In this document: one piece after another, positions 45,863-57,618 of the stretch
Layout of the letters: the number at the start of each line of letters is the position of its first letter
Numbering within the stretch: position 1 is the stretch's first letter
Origin: Labia minor
Taxonomy: Eukaryota; Arthropoda; Insecta; Dermaptera; Spongiphoridae
DNA length: 64,000 nucleotides
NCBI GenBank assembly: GCA_963082975.1
Contig: OY720348.1
Span: 14,132,078-14,196,077 of the forward strand
Direction: 5' to 3'
Notes under the pieces: model-generated
What the model was told of the DNA's origin: nothing
Databases searched by the model: none
The model's input: the letters and a program-made list of their open reading frames with translations, nothing else
Made by a program: the position numbers and the translations under genes

Positions 45863-46247
45863 AATTGGAATGCATTTCCTATAAAATACCATTTGGAACA
45901 TCGTAGATTTTCTATAAAATCAATATGTAATTTCAGAATGGAGAAATCAATGGGATACTTAACTTAACACATTATGAGCGGGGCGGGTATTTATACCCGT
46001 TGCCACTTATATAATACTAGCTGCTCAGAGCGCCTTCGGCGCTCTTCACACCTAGACGGGGGCTCCGCCCCCTGTACCCCCGAGTTGTACATAGTATTTG
46101 GTGGTTGAAAGTATTAAAAGGTTTTCATCCATTTTGTTTCAATCAGTATATTACATAAAACATTCATTTCTTTTTGTGTTCTTATTTAAAAAATATATTT
46201 TAATTTAATCACTATATTAATTATATATATTATTATTGTATATGTTA

Positions 46248-47045
46248 TATCTATCTACCTATGTGGCTCAAAGATACTCTAAAGTTCTTAGCAGCAACAA
46301 CCACATTTCTCCAAGTGTCCCTATCCTGAGCCCTTATTCCATCTCTCTTACGTCCCTTCCTACGCGTCATTGGTTTTCCAAGCGGACGTTTTCCAATCGG
46401 TCTTCCCACCAATATCTTTTTCCTCTCCCATTCTTGCCACGTGCCCTGCCTATCGCAGCTTTTTCCCTTTTATAACCCTAACTATTTCTGAAGATGCAGA
46501 GAGGCCATGCAATTTCTTGTTATACAGTCTCCCTCATACCCGGTGACCTCATCTTTCTTTGGCCAATAAATGCAGGGAAGAATCCTATTCTCAAATACTC
46601 TGAATCTACTCTCATCTCCAAGGGTCATAGACCATGCCTCCCACCCATATAATGCAACAGGCAAAATAATCTTTTTATATATTCCCTTTGATAATAATTT
46701 TGAAGAGATAAGCCTCTTTATTGCAGATAACAGGCCTTTCCCGATTGCAACCCCGATTTAAATTCTTCTCAAATATTATTATCCTTCGTGATTACATTCA
46801 ATTTTTCTACATATTCAAATTCTACATTTTGTATCTTAAGATTTTGTATGTTAATACTCTTCCTCTTTGTTACTAAATATTTTTTCTTATCACTATTAAT
46901 TTCAAACCTCCATTAAATTTTCCTCGCTATCTGTAATTGCAATTGCCGAATCTCCTATTATATTTAAGTCGTCTGAGTAACCTAATATTTTACAATTGAT
47001 TTCCGCATCTTATTCTTTCTTTACTACCTTCAAGAGAAATTTGAA
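46248..47045 (-). pseudogene. Non-LTR retrotransposon fragment with RT motif, copy 4
   Basis: The minus strand reads LGYSDDLNIIGDSAIAITDS (reverse transcriptase motif C, YSDD near 46970-46981). RFEINSDKKKYLVTKRK and NIQNLKIQNVEFEYVEKLNV follow, then worn pieces of the FENRILP and GHVARM tail. The 3' end CTTTGAGCCACATAGGTAGA with a GATA-like tail lies at the low coordinate. Several frame breaks. Confidence 0.82.
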
Positions 47046-48752
47046 GATTGAAAATTTGAAAAAGTTTATCCGGATCTATTGAGTTATGCGTATGTTTTAC
47101 TAAAGTCTACAAATAATTAGTGAACAGAAATACTGAATTCGCGGTTTTGTTCCTAATATCTGTCATAATGAAAATATCTTAATTAATGTTGGTCGATTTG
47201 GCCTGAACCCGCAATGATATCTCCTAATATTTCCTCCGCCTATAGTTTATAAGTATTGTATATGTTATAATAGAGTATAATATTTCTTGATCATTACATT
47301 TTGGTATTTTATTTTCATTGCTAGATTATTATTGAATATTTTTAATTATAATGAAACTTGAGAAAATGCAAAAATAGAGACTTGAGACAATTTATAAAAA
47401 TTAACGGTATAAAACTATAGATAAATGACCAATATATACATTCATTAATAGTATTAATTTAAATTAATTGATTTATTTGTTTTTTTTATTATTAAGTTCA
47501 TTTATTAATTTTTTTAGATCATAGTTATTTTCCTTAAAAGAAACTTAAATTCTGTGGTGCTAGGGGATTTGAAAATTATTAGCCGCAATATGAAGATTTC
47601 GCTTACAGTTTCTGTCATGTCCGACCTCCATCCAACAGTTATTTTCTGTTAAGGTTTTTGCTTCTCTTAATCATGTGATCTATATATTTAATTTTTTTTG
47701 ATTCATTATAATAAAATTTAAACAAATAAAAATTTTTACTTTGTTAATTTATATAAATTTCAATATAAACTGATTGTGAGTGATACGCTTAGCCAATACT
47801 CTGAATAATTTGTGTACAAAAATATTGAATGTTCTTAGCGAGATTTGATATAATGTTGTACGATTTGTCCTAAATCTGAATTAGAAGAAAATTATAAATT
47901 GCATTAAAATGAGACCTTTTAGAATAAATTATTTAATTGAAATGATATTTAAATATAAGAATTTAAAAAAATATTATATTCTTTGTTTGGCAATTGTTAT
48001 TTAATTATGTGCAACATGATTCGACTTGCACAGAGCATCGTTATTTTTTATTAATATCACATAATAAAAATGAATCTTTTAAACATAATAAATAAAAAAG
48101 ACATTTTAATAAATTTAAAAAATATACCCAATTTAAAAATGTCAAAAATTTAAAACAACTTTATATCATCATATTTTAATTTTTATATAATATATATATA
48201 TATATTTAGTAATTAATAATAGAGTAATTAAATTAAAATAAAAAACAAAGATAATATAATTCAGTCATTTTAATTCAGGTTAAATAATATTTTTTTTTAT
48301 TATTCAATGATAAAATTTAAATATTATTATATATATATTATAGAAAAGAAGAAATATTCAATTAAATAAAAAATAATTTAAGATAAAAATATGATCTAAT
48401 AAATATTTTAATTAAATTGAGAACTTTTAGAATAAATTATTTAATTGAATTGATATTTGTATATTAGAATTTAAAATAAAGGGAAATATTATAATAATTC
48501 TTTGATTGGGAATAGCTATGATAATTCATTGTTTGAAATGATTCCGCTAGGCCGGCAGTGAGCCGCGAGCTGCTCTTGAATGAACAACACGGAGAATTAT
48601 ATAAACTTTAAAAAATTAATTTCTGCGGTTATTGATAAGATATTAATAAAATGTATAGCCTATGTTACTCTAGAGGTATATAAGAATATTGTGATGTAAT
48701 TTCAAAGAAATCGGTTCAGCCAATTCTGAGTCTATAAAATAGTAATTTTCCG

Positions 48753-48814
<62 letters not shown>
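48753..48814. repeat. (CAGA)n microsatellite, about 15 units
   Basis: An uninterrupted CAGA array within element D, following GTAATTTTCCGGA. Confidence 0.92.
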
Positions 48815-48815
<1 letters not shown>

Positions 48816-49094
48816 GTGAAAAATTCTAAAGTCACTTTTGGATTCTAGAGGTCATGAAACGCGAAGATATGCAAAAATTTTTAAATTCTGAGCAATGTGC
48901 AGACAAAAACCTTTTTTTATATATATAGATAAAGATATATTTTCCCTTGTGTCACTTAAAATTACTTATTTTAAACGATAACTAATATATATCCCTCATA
49001 TAAGTGGCAACGGGTATAAATACCCGCCCCGCTTATAAGTGGCAGTCCCCGCAACGGGTACAAATACCCGCCCCGCTCATAGTGTGTTAAATAA

Positions 49095-50435
49095 TAGAAA
49101 CGATGCTGAAACAATTTCAGAAAGCGAGGTAAGCACCTGGAATCCGTTATTCGTGCTGTCGTTTTATGGTTTCATTTGTTTCTTACAATTTCAAGTTATT
49201 AATTAGTAATCTTTCTTTTATATTCCATTCCACAATTATCCGATTAGTACTTAAAAAACAAAGATTGAATTTCAAAAGAGATGTTTATATCTACTAGTCA
49301 AGTTGAATCTTCTATATTTGCTAAAGATATAACAGTGGGAGGAGAAGGGGTAGAAGGAGGGAACAAAATGAAATGTTCGTCAAAGATTTTAGTATGGCAA
49401 GATGGGGAACTGAATAAGTGAGTCAAAAAAAGAAAATTGACATTAATTAAATTAATTAATAAATTAAATTCATGGAAATATTAATTCATTAAAGAAGCTT
49501 ACATTATATTATTCGAAATATTGACAAACAAATACCCTTGTTTATCTTTGTCTTTATAACTTTAAATCTCCAAATCATTTTAGATGTCTTTAATGAAATT
49601 TCTAAGAAAATTTTCCTTAATAAGTATATTAAAGATATATTCATAACAAAATATATATATATATATATACTTATTTATTTATTTATTATCCTTATGAAGT
49701 AAATACAAAGGCATTAACGATAAATGTAATTGGATAGGACTTCTAATATCACATATTATATTTATATAGATTATAACACATTGTTTATTTAAAATTGAAA
49801 ATAAATAGAACAATTAAATGATTTATTATAGACATTGTGTCATCATGGATGAATAATTGCAGTTCTCTCACACCTAGATATTATTATTATATTTTATAAA
49901 AAGCTAACCTATTTAAATGAGAGGTAACTTAACCTCACTTTTGAAATTTTAGTATCAATTACCAATAATGACAAATAATTAGGTAAAAAAAAAATCAATT
50001 AAAAATAGGAAAAAGCAAGATAATTGCACTCTGAAATCAAATATCAAAAACAAAGAGCTATTGTAAATTGTTAAACGTCACAATAATATGTCATTTAATA
50101 TTTGTATATAGAAAACTCACTGTGTAATTTATTTAAAATAATAAATATATTTTTTAGGAATTGTGGAAGGGGTGCATGGTTCAATATATTTTTATTCAGG
50201 AGGGGTTTTTGTATTAAAATTTTATAGAAATTTTAATGAAAAATACAAAAAAAAAAAAAAAATAACTGTTTTAAGAAAAAGAAAATTAGATTTAGAAAAT
50301 TTAATAATAATAATAAATTAATCAAATAATTATAATTTTATTTTAATTAATTTAAAAAAAAAATGTTTTTTTATATTTAAAAATTTATAAAACATGTATA
50401 CCAAAATTCATTAAAAATTTAAACAGTTGTTTAAA
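49095..50435. other. AT-rich non-coding stretch
   Basis: No gene or repeat recognised apart from short (TA)n runs. Confidence 0.5.
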
Positions 50436-50444
50436 TATTATATA

Positions 50445-50897
50445 CGAGGGTGGGGTGAAAAGTATCCGGCCTGACCAAGAAAAACGATGTTTTTAAATTT
50501 TTTTTTTTTTTTTTTTTGCTATATTTTTCAACATAATCTCCACCAACACAGATACATTTCTCATAACGGTGTTCTAATTAATAAAATTTAATTTAAGTCA
50601 CATCAACAGTTATGAATCGACGCAAAAATTCGTTTAGATTACGCCTACAGCGCCAAATTGTCGGTAGAAATGGTTTTTCGAAGCAGTTTTTGGTCTAATG
50701 TTAGCAAACGCGGCACCCACGTTGCACACAGCTTTCCATATTCAAATGGTTGTGCAAAATATTTCGCACACGTTCAGCTGACATCGTACAAGTCTCAGCA
50801 ATCTTGAATGTTGAAAAATAAAGCAAAAAAAAAAAAAAAAAAAAATTAAAAAAATAGTTTTTCTTGGTCAGGCCGAAAACTTTTCACCCCATCCTCG
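50445..50897. mobile_element. mariner deletion derivative, copy 3
   Basis: Ends CGAGGGTGGGGTGAAAAGTA and CTTTTCACCCCATCCTCG. The interior is collinear with copy 1 (12179-12627) and carries the same joined N-terminal/central and C-terminal transposase pieces on the minus strand. Copies 1 and 3 therefore derive from one already deleted progenitor. Confidence 0.85.
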
Positions 50898-50932
<35 letters not shown>

Positions 50933-50939
50933 TAAAATT

Positions 50940-51460
50940 TAAACTTTTCTTAATATTTTCCTGAATTTGATTTTTAATATTTTATTTTAAACATAAATTA
51001 AGATTATTCTTGTTAGGAAATGAAAAAAAAAATGTAATTAGTTTTCTTTTTAATGAGTAAGGGATTTAAGTATACTCCGCCCTCTCTCTTTTTACGTCCA
51101 TGTACAACCCACGGTGTATGTAAATAAATATTTATGAAAATTTATTTTTGTTAGATAATTTTTACTTTTATATATATATTAATAATTTTAGAAAAAAATA
51201 TTGGGAACAATAGAAAGGAATGAAATGAGAGCAAAATCCTTCCTCGGGCAGAAATCTTTCGAAAACAGAACCATAAAACGACAAGTTACGATTTGTAACT
51301 GCAATTCAATGGAATCGTTGTTTGTAAAATAATAGTAGATTCATGGATTTGGTTGAATGAAACTTTTGTAACCTATCCGAAGTGCATTGGGCCAACAAAA
51401 TGAACAGACAAAAACCAATTCTCGAAGTTGTTTGCAACTTGACTGTTTTTACATAAGCGG
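50940..51460. other. Non-coding; 51190-51440 is single-copy and less AT-rich
   Basis: No recognisable ORF or repeat terminus. Upstream flank of the SINE-like element. Confidence 0.3.
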
Positions 51461-51467
51461 CGGCCTT

Positions 51468-51850
51468 GAGAGAGAGAAATACTTACTTGGTTTGGATAAA
51501 TACCTAGGCCATGAACCTAAGGTTAGCTGGGGGAGTGTCCTTGGGCCGCAGAACCCGGGACCTGTCGGTTCGAATCAGGTTAATGCCAAAACCAAGAGGC
51601 GGGCCCCTCGAAAGCGACGACTCAGCCAACTTTCTCCCCAATCCCTCCCACATCAAACACTACCACCTGAACTCATACCGACCACAACACCCAATACCAC
51701 ACACACACATACATACACTTGTACACGTACACGACAACTAAATATATCGCGAAGCTGGCTTTCACGGGTGTCTGGCCTTCTCGTTGTTTCCCATCACCTC
51801 GAAATTCATCTGGAGAAGGCATTTTCTTTACTACCACCATGGAAATCAAC
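51468..51850 (+). mobile_element. Long tRNA-headed SINE-like element
   Basis: GGTTAGCTGGGGGAGTGTCC (A box-like) and TCGGTTCGAATCAGGT (B box) lie at about 51520-51588. A GC-rich body with a (CA)n stretch near 51697 and a 3' segment TGGCTTTCACGGGTGTCTGG follow. The open reading frames across it are by-products of GC-rich sequence. There is no second copy in the window, so boundaries are approximate. Confidence 0.5.
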
Positions 51851-52216
51851 ACAATTCATTCAAAAATTGATTCTCTATTCAAAAATGGAAATCAAAACAT
51901 ATACTTATAAATTTTTAATAAATTATTAGATGAGTTAAAATCAGTAATCATTGAATTAATAACCTTTTTTTTTTATTTTCTCTCTTACTTAGACCTTCAT
52001 TAGATTATGAAAATTAAAATGTATGGACAATTTCTAAATAGAAACTGATAGTATTGAACAAACTATTTTATATATTTACGAGATCTGAGAATAATAAGAA
52101 TAATAAAACTAAAATTAAAATTCATTTTAATAATAAAAAAAAAATTATAATTAAAATTTAAATATTTAGTATTTTATTTAATACGAATTAAATGATTCTT
52201 TTACTTTAAAAATAAA

Positions 52217-52945
52217 AATTTGAATTGGATTAATTAACATATATATATATTAAATTTTAATTAATTATAAATTATAAATTAAAATTAATAAATAATATTT
52301 ATTAAAACTGCGCGTGTTTGGCTTATTGTTGATGGCACCACGTGCTGGAGCGTGATTAGCAGTCAACGTGTTAAAAAATTAATTAATTCCAGTACTTTCA
52401 GAGATTCAATCAAGCTGAAATTCTATATATAGCAGTTTTATACAATTTTTAATCATGTGAAAAACTATCAAACATATCTTTATTTTTACGGTCAGTTTAG
52501 AGTAGTGATTCTCAACCTTTTTTTTACCGCGGCACACTTTTAACGGTTTAAAAATTCGGCGGCACACAAAGAAAAAGATAAGTGTAAAAGTTATTTACTT
52601 ATTTACCATATTGAAAAAATTGAAAATAAGTCGAAAATGTTTAAAAGTCCTGATCGCAAAATCATTTTACCATTTTTTTTTACATGCATATAAAATAGAT
52701 AAGTAATTTTTCTTAATTTGAACTTTACATTTGTAAAATTTCGCGGCACACAAAAGTGCAGCGGCACAGTAGTTAAGAATCACTTGTTGAGAGGGAAAAA
52801 TATGAAAACGTGGTAGGTAGTGGTCCTCTTCCGAATGAGCTACATTTCTCAAAAGTTGATTAAAAAATTACGAATTTTGATTAATGCCCGTGTATCAAAT
52901 TTCATTATTCTAACTCAAACGTTTTTGCGTAACTTGTCTACATAC

Positions 52946-52990
<45 letters not shown>

Positions 52991-53002
52991 TGGCGAGATA
53001 GT
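52217..53002 (-). mobile_element. Family A element, copy A8, truncated and interrupted by a MITE
   Basis: Minus-strand copy that stops just before the subterminal GCGAGATAGT and hairpin, so its 3' tip is missing. A hAT MITE occupies 52503-52785. The 5' portion is also internally deleted: the (CA)n at about 52946-52989 abuts TGGCGAGATAGT. Confidence 0.75.
52503..52785. mobile_element. hAT-type MITE inserted in family A copy A8
   Basis: Ends TAGTGATTCTCAACC and TTAAGAATCACTT with CGCGGCACAC blocks as in the 1394 copy. Flanking octamers GTTTAGAG (52495-52502) and GTTGAGAG (52786-52793) match at 7 of 8 positions. Confidence 0.85.
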
Positions 53003-53302
53003 AAAAATTAAAATTAATACATTTAAAGGTTTAATTTTACATGATTTATTAGATTATTGAAATATATTTTAGTAATAATTTATATATATATAATGCAGAA
53101 TTAACTATTAGAGAGTAGACAAATGCCTATGGGTCCCACGCTTTCTAGAGGCTCCGCAAAATTAGTTTAAACTATACATATTGTGAATATTGAATACACA
53201 CACATATAAATAATGAATGAATGAATTGAATATATCTTACATATATAGAAAGAAATCGAAGAATCTACAATTCAAAATAATTAAGAAAAACAAATATTAG
53301 TT

Positions 53303-53613
53303 CAGCGTTTTCCAACCTGAGGGGCGCGCACTCCCTGGGGGGCGCAAGACTGTTTTAAAATGGGCGCGAAGGTATTAGAACCAATTTCATGTGCCCGCGA
53401 AGGCATTTTAAGTGCCCGCAAACTTTTGAAAATTTTCAATTTTTTTTCCAATGTTTTTCAATATGGTTCTAAAAAAAAAGGTCAGCTGTTGTTATATTAT
53501 TTCAGAAATGTGCCCGAATATTGAAAAAGGAAATTAAATTATTACAAAAATTAAGGGGGCTTAATTTTTTTAAAAAAAGGGAGGCGCCGGTACAGAAAGG
53601 TTGGAAACCACTG
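53303..53613. mobile_element. hAT-type MITE with perfect 8-bp target duplication
   Basis: Ends CAGCGTTTTCCAACCTG and GGTTGGAAACCACTG. Octamers TATTAGTT lie at 53295-53302 and 53614-53621. Close relative of the 40217 copy. Confidence 0.88.
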
Positions 53614-53639
53614 TATTAGTTGATTTCATTTATATTTTA

Positions 53640-53769
53640 GTTGTATATAACATACATTAATTATCGTTTATTTATATATTTACTGATAATTTGTTGTGTA
53701 ATAAAATCGTATTCGCGTAAAATTATTTGGTGACAGGACCCCGATGTGTTAACTGTCTAATGACCTTCA

Positions 53770-53825
<56 letters not shown>

Positions 53826-54813
53826 ATATTAAAATTCGTGCCTTGTGAAATTTCCAATTATTCGAATGATTTTACATCTTTAAATCAATTTTTTAATAAT
53901 TATTTTTAAATCAATTATATATTAACGGGGTAAACATATTACACTTCAAAATAAAATAAAACTAAACTTAATAAAGAAGAATTTAATTTAATTTATTTAT
54001 TAATTTTAATTATTTATCATGAGTGTGTGTGTGTGTGAAGCAGATAAATTTCATGATTCATAGATACATACGATAAGCAAAGAATATACATAAATGAAAG
54101 TGTAAGAATAGATTCTAACCTATAAAAAAGAAAATAGAATCTAACCTAGAAAAATAAATAAAAGAATCGTGGATATTATTATGTTGTGTTTGTTATTTAT
54201 TTTCAAAAATCAAAATTTTATATATATATATATATAGTATTTTATGTAAATAAACACTAAAAATTAATTAAAAAAAAAACAATTTATTAATTACAAAATA
54301 TTTTTTTATTATTATTTAAATCGTATTACAATCTTTTAATTTTATTACTTTTTGTTTTATTTATTCCATTAAAAGTAGATAATTATTTTCCTTTATCGTA
54401 CGTAAAAGATAAATTTTAATTTTTTAAAAAATAATGCAAGTATTTAATGATTTCATGTATGTTAAAAAATAAATAAATAAATAAAATATGCAATGGGTGT
54501 AGAAAAAATTGTCGGGAATAAGACAAGCCTGGTTTAAAAAAATCGATGGGATCATACTAAAGGAGATAGATTGAAATGGCATACGATGGTGACTTTTGGG
54601 CATGAACCGCTTGAATGTCTGGGAGGGGAAAAAAAAATATTTCATATATTCAAAATCGTTGTTATGTTATGTCCCTATAAATGGTTACAAATCAATTATT
54701 TGATTATTCTCTTGTTTTTGTTCGCTTAATCCACTCTCAATATATTAGGTCAATTCACTTTTCATTAACAAAATATCGCATTGAAATTAATTGTATAATA
54801 TCACAATTACATT
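53640..54813. other. AT-rich non-coding stretch
   Basis: (TA)n(GA)n near 53775-53823; no gene recognised. Confidence 0.5.
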
Positions 54814-55066
54814 TTGATTTCTACATAATTTGAATATTAGAAAATCTTGTATAGTTTTTATTTTTATTTTATTTTTTTGAAAATTATTATTAATTTTTTT
54901 TTTTTTTTTACTAATTAATATAGTCAAAATAAAAAAGTTGATTTCTACATAATTTGAATATTAGAAAATCTTGTATGATTTTTATTTTTATTTTATTTTT
55001 TTAAAATTATTATTAATTTTTTATTTTTATTAATTAATTAATATAGTCAAAATAAAAAATAAAAAC
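54814..55066. repeat. Tandem duplication, 2 units of about 124 bp
   Basis: TTGATTTCTACATAATTTGA and the following AT-rich block recur at 54939 with only small differences. A third partial start (CTGATTTCTA) lies near 55068. Confidence 0.85.
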
Positions 55067-55189
55067 TGATTTCTAAAATTTTACTTTATTCATCAACTGT
55101 ACATTAATTTTATAATCTTTTATAATTAGTCTTTTAATTATTCCAAAATATATTACAAATACAATTTTCTAGTTTAAATAATTTTAATA

Positions 55190-55345
55190 AGTACCTGGTT
55201 CACAGCGAGCCGCAGCTCGGTACTTTAAAAAAATGATTACTTATTAACTATGAATATTTAAGATTAAGATTATTATTTAAAATAAATAAATGAGACAAAA
55301 TATATGAAACAATTTCAAATAATTTAAAAGAACATAAATTTAAAA
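55190..55345. repeat. Dispersed repeat, inverted copy of 21661-21835
   Basis: GTACCTGGTTCACAGCGAGC and CGCAGCTCGGTACTTT form a local hairpin. The adjacent arm matches the 21.7-kb copy in reverse complement. Confidence 0.6.
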
Positions 55346-55349
55346 AAAA

Positions 55350-55725
55350 AATAGTCATAAAACATTAAATGTACGTATTTAATGCACCGAAAGACAGAAA
55401 AGTACGGCTTGTGGATATAACATAATATATATTTCGTAATTTGATTATAAAATAGATATTTTTAATTCTATTTTATCTATAATATTTGTATTTAAAGAAG
55501 TGCAGTCCGGCGTTGCTCGGCGCTATTTTTTTATTATTAAAATTTCTATTTTAAATTAAGAAAAAACTAACAAAGATGATTTTTCCCGAGGCTGAAACCA
55601 ATACGGATCGATTTTTCTTTATAAAAATTATCTATAGGATGAATTTCAAAAAAAACCTCTAGCGGTTTAATATATCAAAAATACAAATATATATATATAT
55701 ATACAATTTTTACTAGTATAATAAA
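55350..55725 (+). mobile_element. Family B element, internally deleted copy
   Basis: Starts TAAAACATTAAATGTACGTA; GGATATAACATAATATATAT and CGATTTTTCTTTATAAAAAT blocks follow. Ends TTTTACTAGTATAATAAA after (TA)n. Confidence 0.65.
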
Positions 55726-56039
55726 CAATAATAAAGTTAATAAAGTTGTCTTTATGACAAATCAATTTCCAATCATTTTACAGCCAATCTGATCATTACC
55801 TTTGTTACAAATTAAACGTTTTTATAAATTTTTGATAGAATAAATTTAGACTTAGTAAAAGTTATTTTAATTTTATTCCAATCATTGAGATTTTAGAGCA
55901 TATACTGTAACAACAAATTTTATGTATTTTTGAAAAGCATTACCAAATTGAATAATAAATATAATAATATCTAATAATATCAACAATAATAATAAAAACA
56001 TTCTACGAAAGAACAGCGTTTATCAATAAAATTTGGGTA

Positions 56040-56511
56040 AAGGTGTTAAGTTATAAAATCAGTACAACATTAAGTTATATGATCAGTACAATGGATCCTC
56101 TAGATCAGTGCTCCGCAACCGGTGTGACGCGGCACACTGGTTTGCCTTAAAGGAGATACAGGTGTGCCGCCGCGATCAAATGAAACTTAGAAATCCGCAT
56201 ATAATATAATTATAAATCAAAAAAATATAAATTTCTTATATTCATGTATCTCCTTTAAGGCAAACCAGTGTGCCGCGTCACACCGGTTGCGGAGCACTGC
56301 TCTAGATCTTTATCTTGATTGGAAGCCGTATTACTAAATTCATGTATTTCCCAACATTAAATATGTAGACTGTGTGAACCTCGTTTCCATAGAGCCTAGA
56401 TAGAGAGAGATAGATTCCCTTGCCAGGCTTGGGACTTGAACCCAGGACCACGAGAATGTGAGTCAGCGACGTTAGCCTCTCACCCTGTGGCGCTTTCAGT
56501 ATATATATAAA
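56040..56511 (-). mobile_element. tRNA-headed SINE, copy 2, interrupted by a hAT foldback
   Basis: On the minus strand the head has GGTGAGAGGCTAACGTCGCT (A box-like) and CTGGGTTCAAGTCCC (B box). The body CCAATCAAGATAAAGATC and CATTGTACTGATCATATAAC matches 28635-28700. The hAT element at 56106-56299 splits it. Confidence 0.65.
56106..56299. mobile_element. hAT-type foldback MITE with perfect 8-bp target duplication
   Basis: Arms of about 70 bp starting CAGTGCTCCGCAACCGG are near-perfect inverted repeats. CTCTAGAT is duplicated at 56098-56105 and 56300-56307. Confidence 0.9.
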
Positions 56512-56519
56512 ATAATTGA

Positions 56520-57605
56520 TTTTTATTTTAATACTAAATTTTAAATTTAATTAAGAACTTAGAAATATCTTACGGAGGAATGACCTTATCATTAATATTC
56601 ATTTTGATTTTTTTAAAATTAAATTATGGATAATTAAATTAGCTTGTTTTTTTTTCTAGGATCACTGAATAAATAAATAAATTTGTTAAATGAAAAGTTG
56701 TAACAAATAAACAAATTTTTAAAAAAAATATATATATAACAAGAATGAAAACATACCTTGTACCAGTAAATTAAAAATAAATCTTTATTAAAATTGATAA
56801 GAAAAATTTTATAATTTTTATCAAGACAAGACTAAACATGTGAAATGTTTATTATTTATTAAAATAATGAATAAACTAATACTTTTGTGTTACAATACTA
56901 GAAGTAATTAAATCAGTATTAAAAAAAACAACAAAAATGATCGATTAGTATTTATTAGTCTCGCATTGATTAGAATTGAATTGTTTACCATAATCGATAT
57001 ATGATTAAATATCAATTTGCTATTTTTTGTGAAGTTAAAGGGGATGATTTTTTTTTTTTTTTTTTGAAATATTAGTTTGAAAAGTATTCTTATCGTTAGG
57101 TTATACAAGTGAATGACCAATGAGATAAATATGATTTATTTAGTATTATTGTGTAAGGAAGGGAGAGGGGGTAATGATAATTAGTAATAATTAGTAAAAA
57201 TGCTGAGAGTCGTGCAAATGGAAAATTGTGAGTTTTATTAGTCGACAGATTTTTATTAAATTGACAAACCATCAGAATAAAGAAATTCCTTTACTAAACT
57301 AATTTATTGTGTTCTACGCAATTAATTTACATTAAGAATTCTTATATTATGATTTTTTTTTTGGGGGGGGGATGGGGAAGGTTGGCGGAGATTTGAAAAG
57401 AGGGGCGGAATTGTTTTATTAACCGGAGAGTTTATATTCTGAAAATAGATTTTGAATGTAGGATCTTTATCTATATTTCCTGTGAAAACAGGAAATCAAA
57501 TTTTGAATACGATCACATTTTCTTCGTCAACTTAACATATATTATTAATAAGAGATATTAAGCGGAAATAGAAAAATAATTTCAAAATTTAATCAATATA
57601 TATAT
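56520..57605. other. AT-rich non-coding stretch
   Basis: No gene recognised; G9 run near 57362. Confidence 0.5.
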
Positions 57606-57618
57606 ATATATATTTATC

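Larger units (their letters stand above)
46016..48935. mobile_element. Element D, microsatellite-cored, split by later insertions
   Basis: The left part starts ATACTAGCTGCTCAGAGCGC with hairpins GAGCGCCTTCGGCGCTC and GGGGGCTCCGCCCCC. The right part has TATAGCCTATGTTACTC, AATCGGTTCAGCC-like and (GACA)n blocks and ends TATATATATAGAT. This order resembles a repeat type widespread in arthropods. Joining the two parts across about 2.4 kb is inference. Confidence 0.4.
45968..49086. mobile_element. TTAA-flanked DNA element of about 3.1 kb (piggyBac-like target), degenerate and nested
   Basis: TTAA at 45964-45967 and 49087-49090 flanks inverted ends CACATTATGAGCGGGGCGGG and CCCCGCTCATAGTGTG. Each end also holds a palindrome CGGGTATTTATACCCG-type block. 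The right end carries the block twice. A TTAA target is typical of piggyBac, but the CAC tips are not the usual CCY. No transposase was recognised. The interior holds a retrotransposon fragment and a microsatellite-cored element. Confidence 0.65.

Noticed and set aside
51387-51929. A 180-codon plus-strand ORF that looked like a gene.
   Set aside because: It runs through A/B-box-bearing SINE-like sequence and a (CA)n tract, and other frames are open as well.
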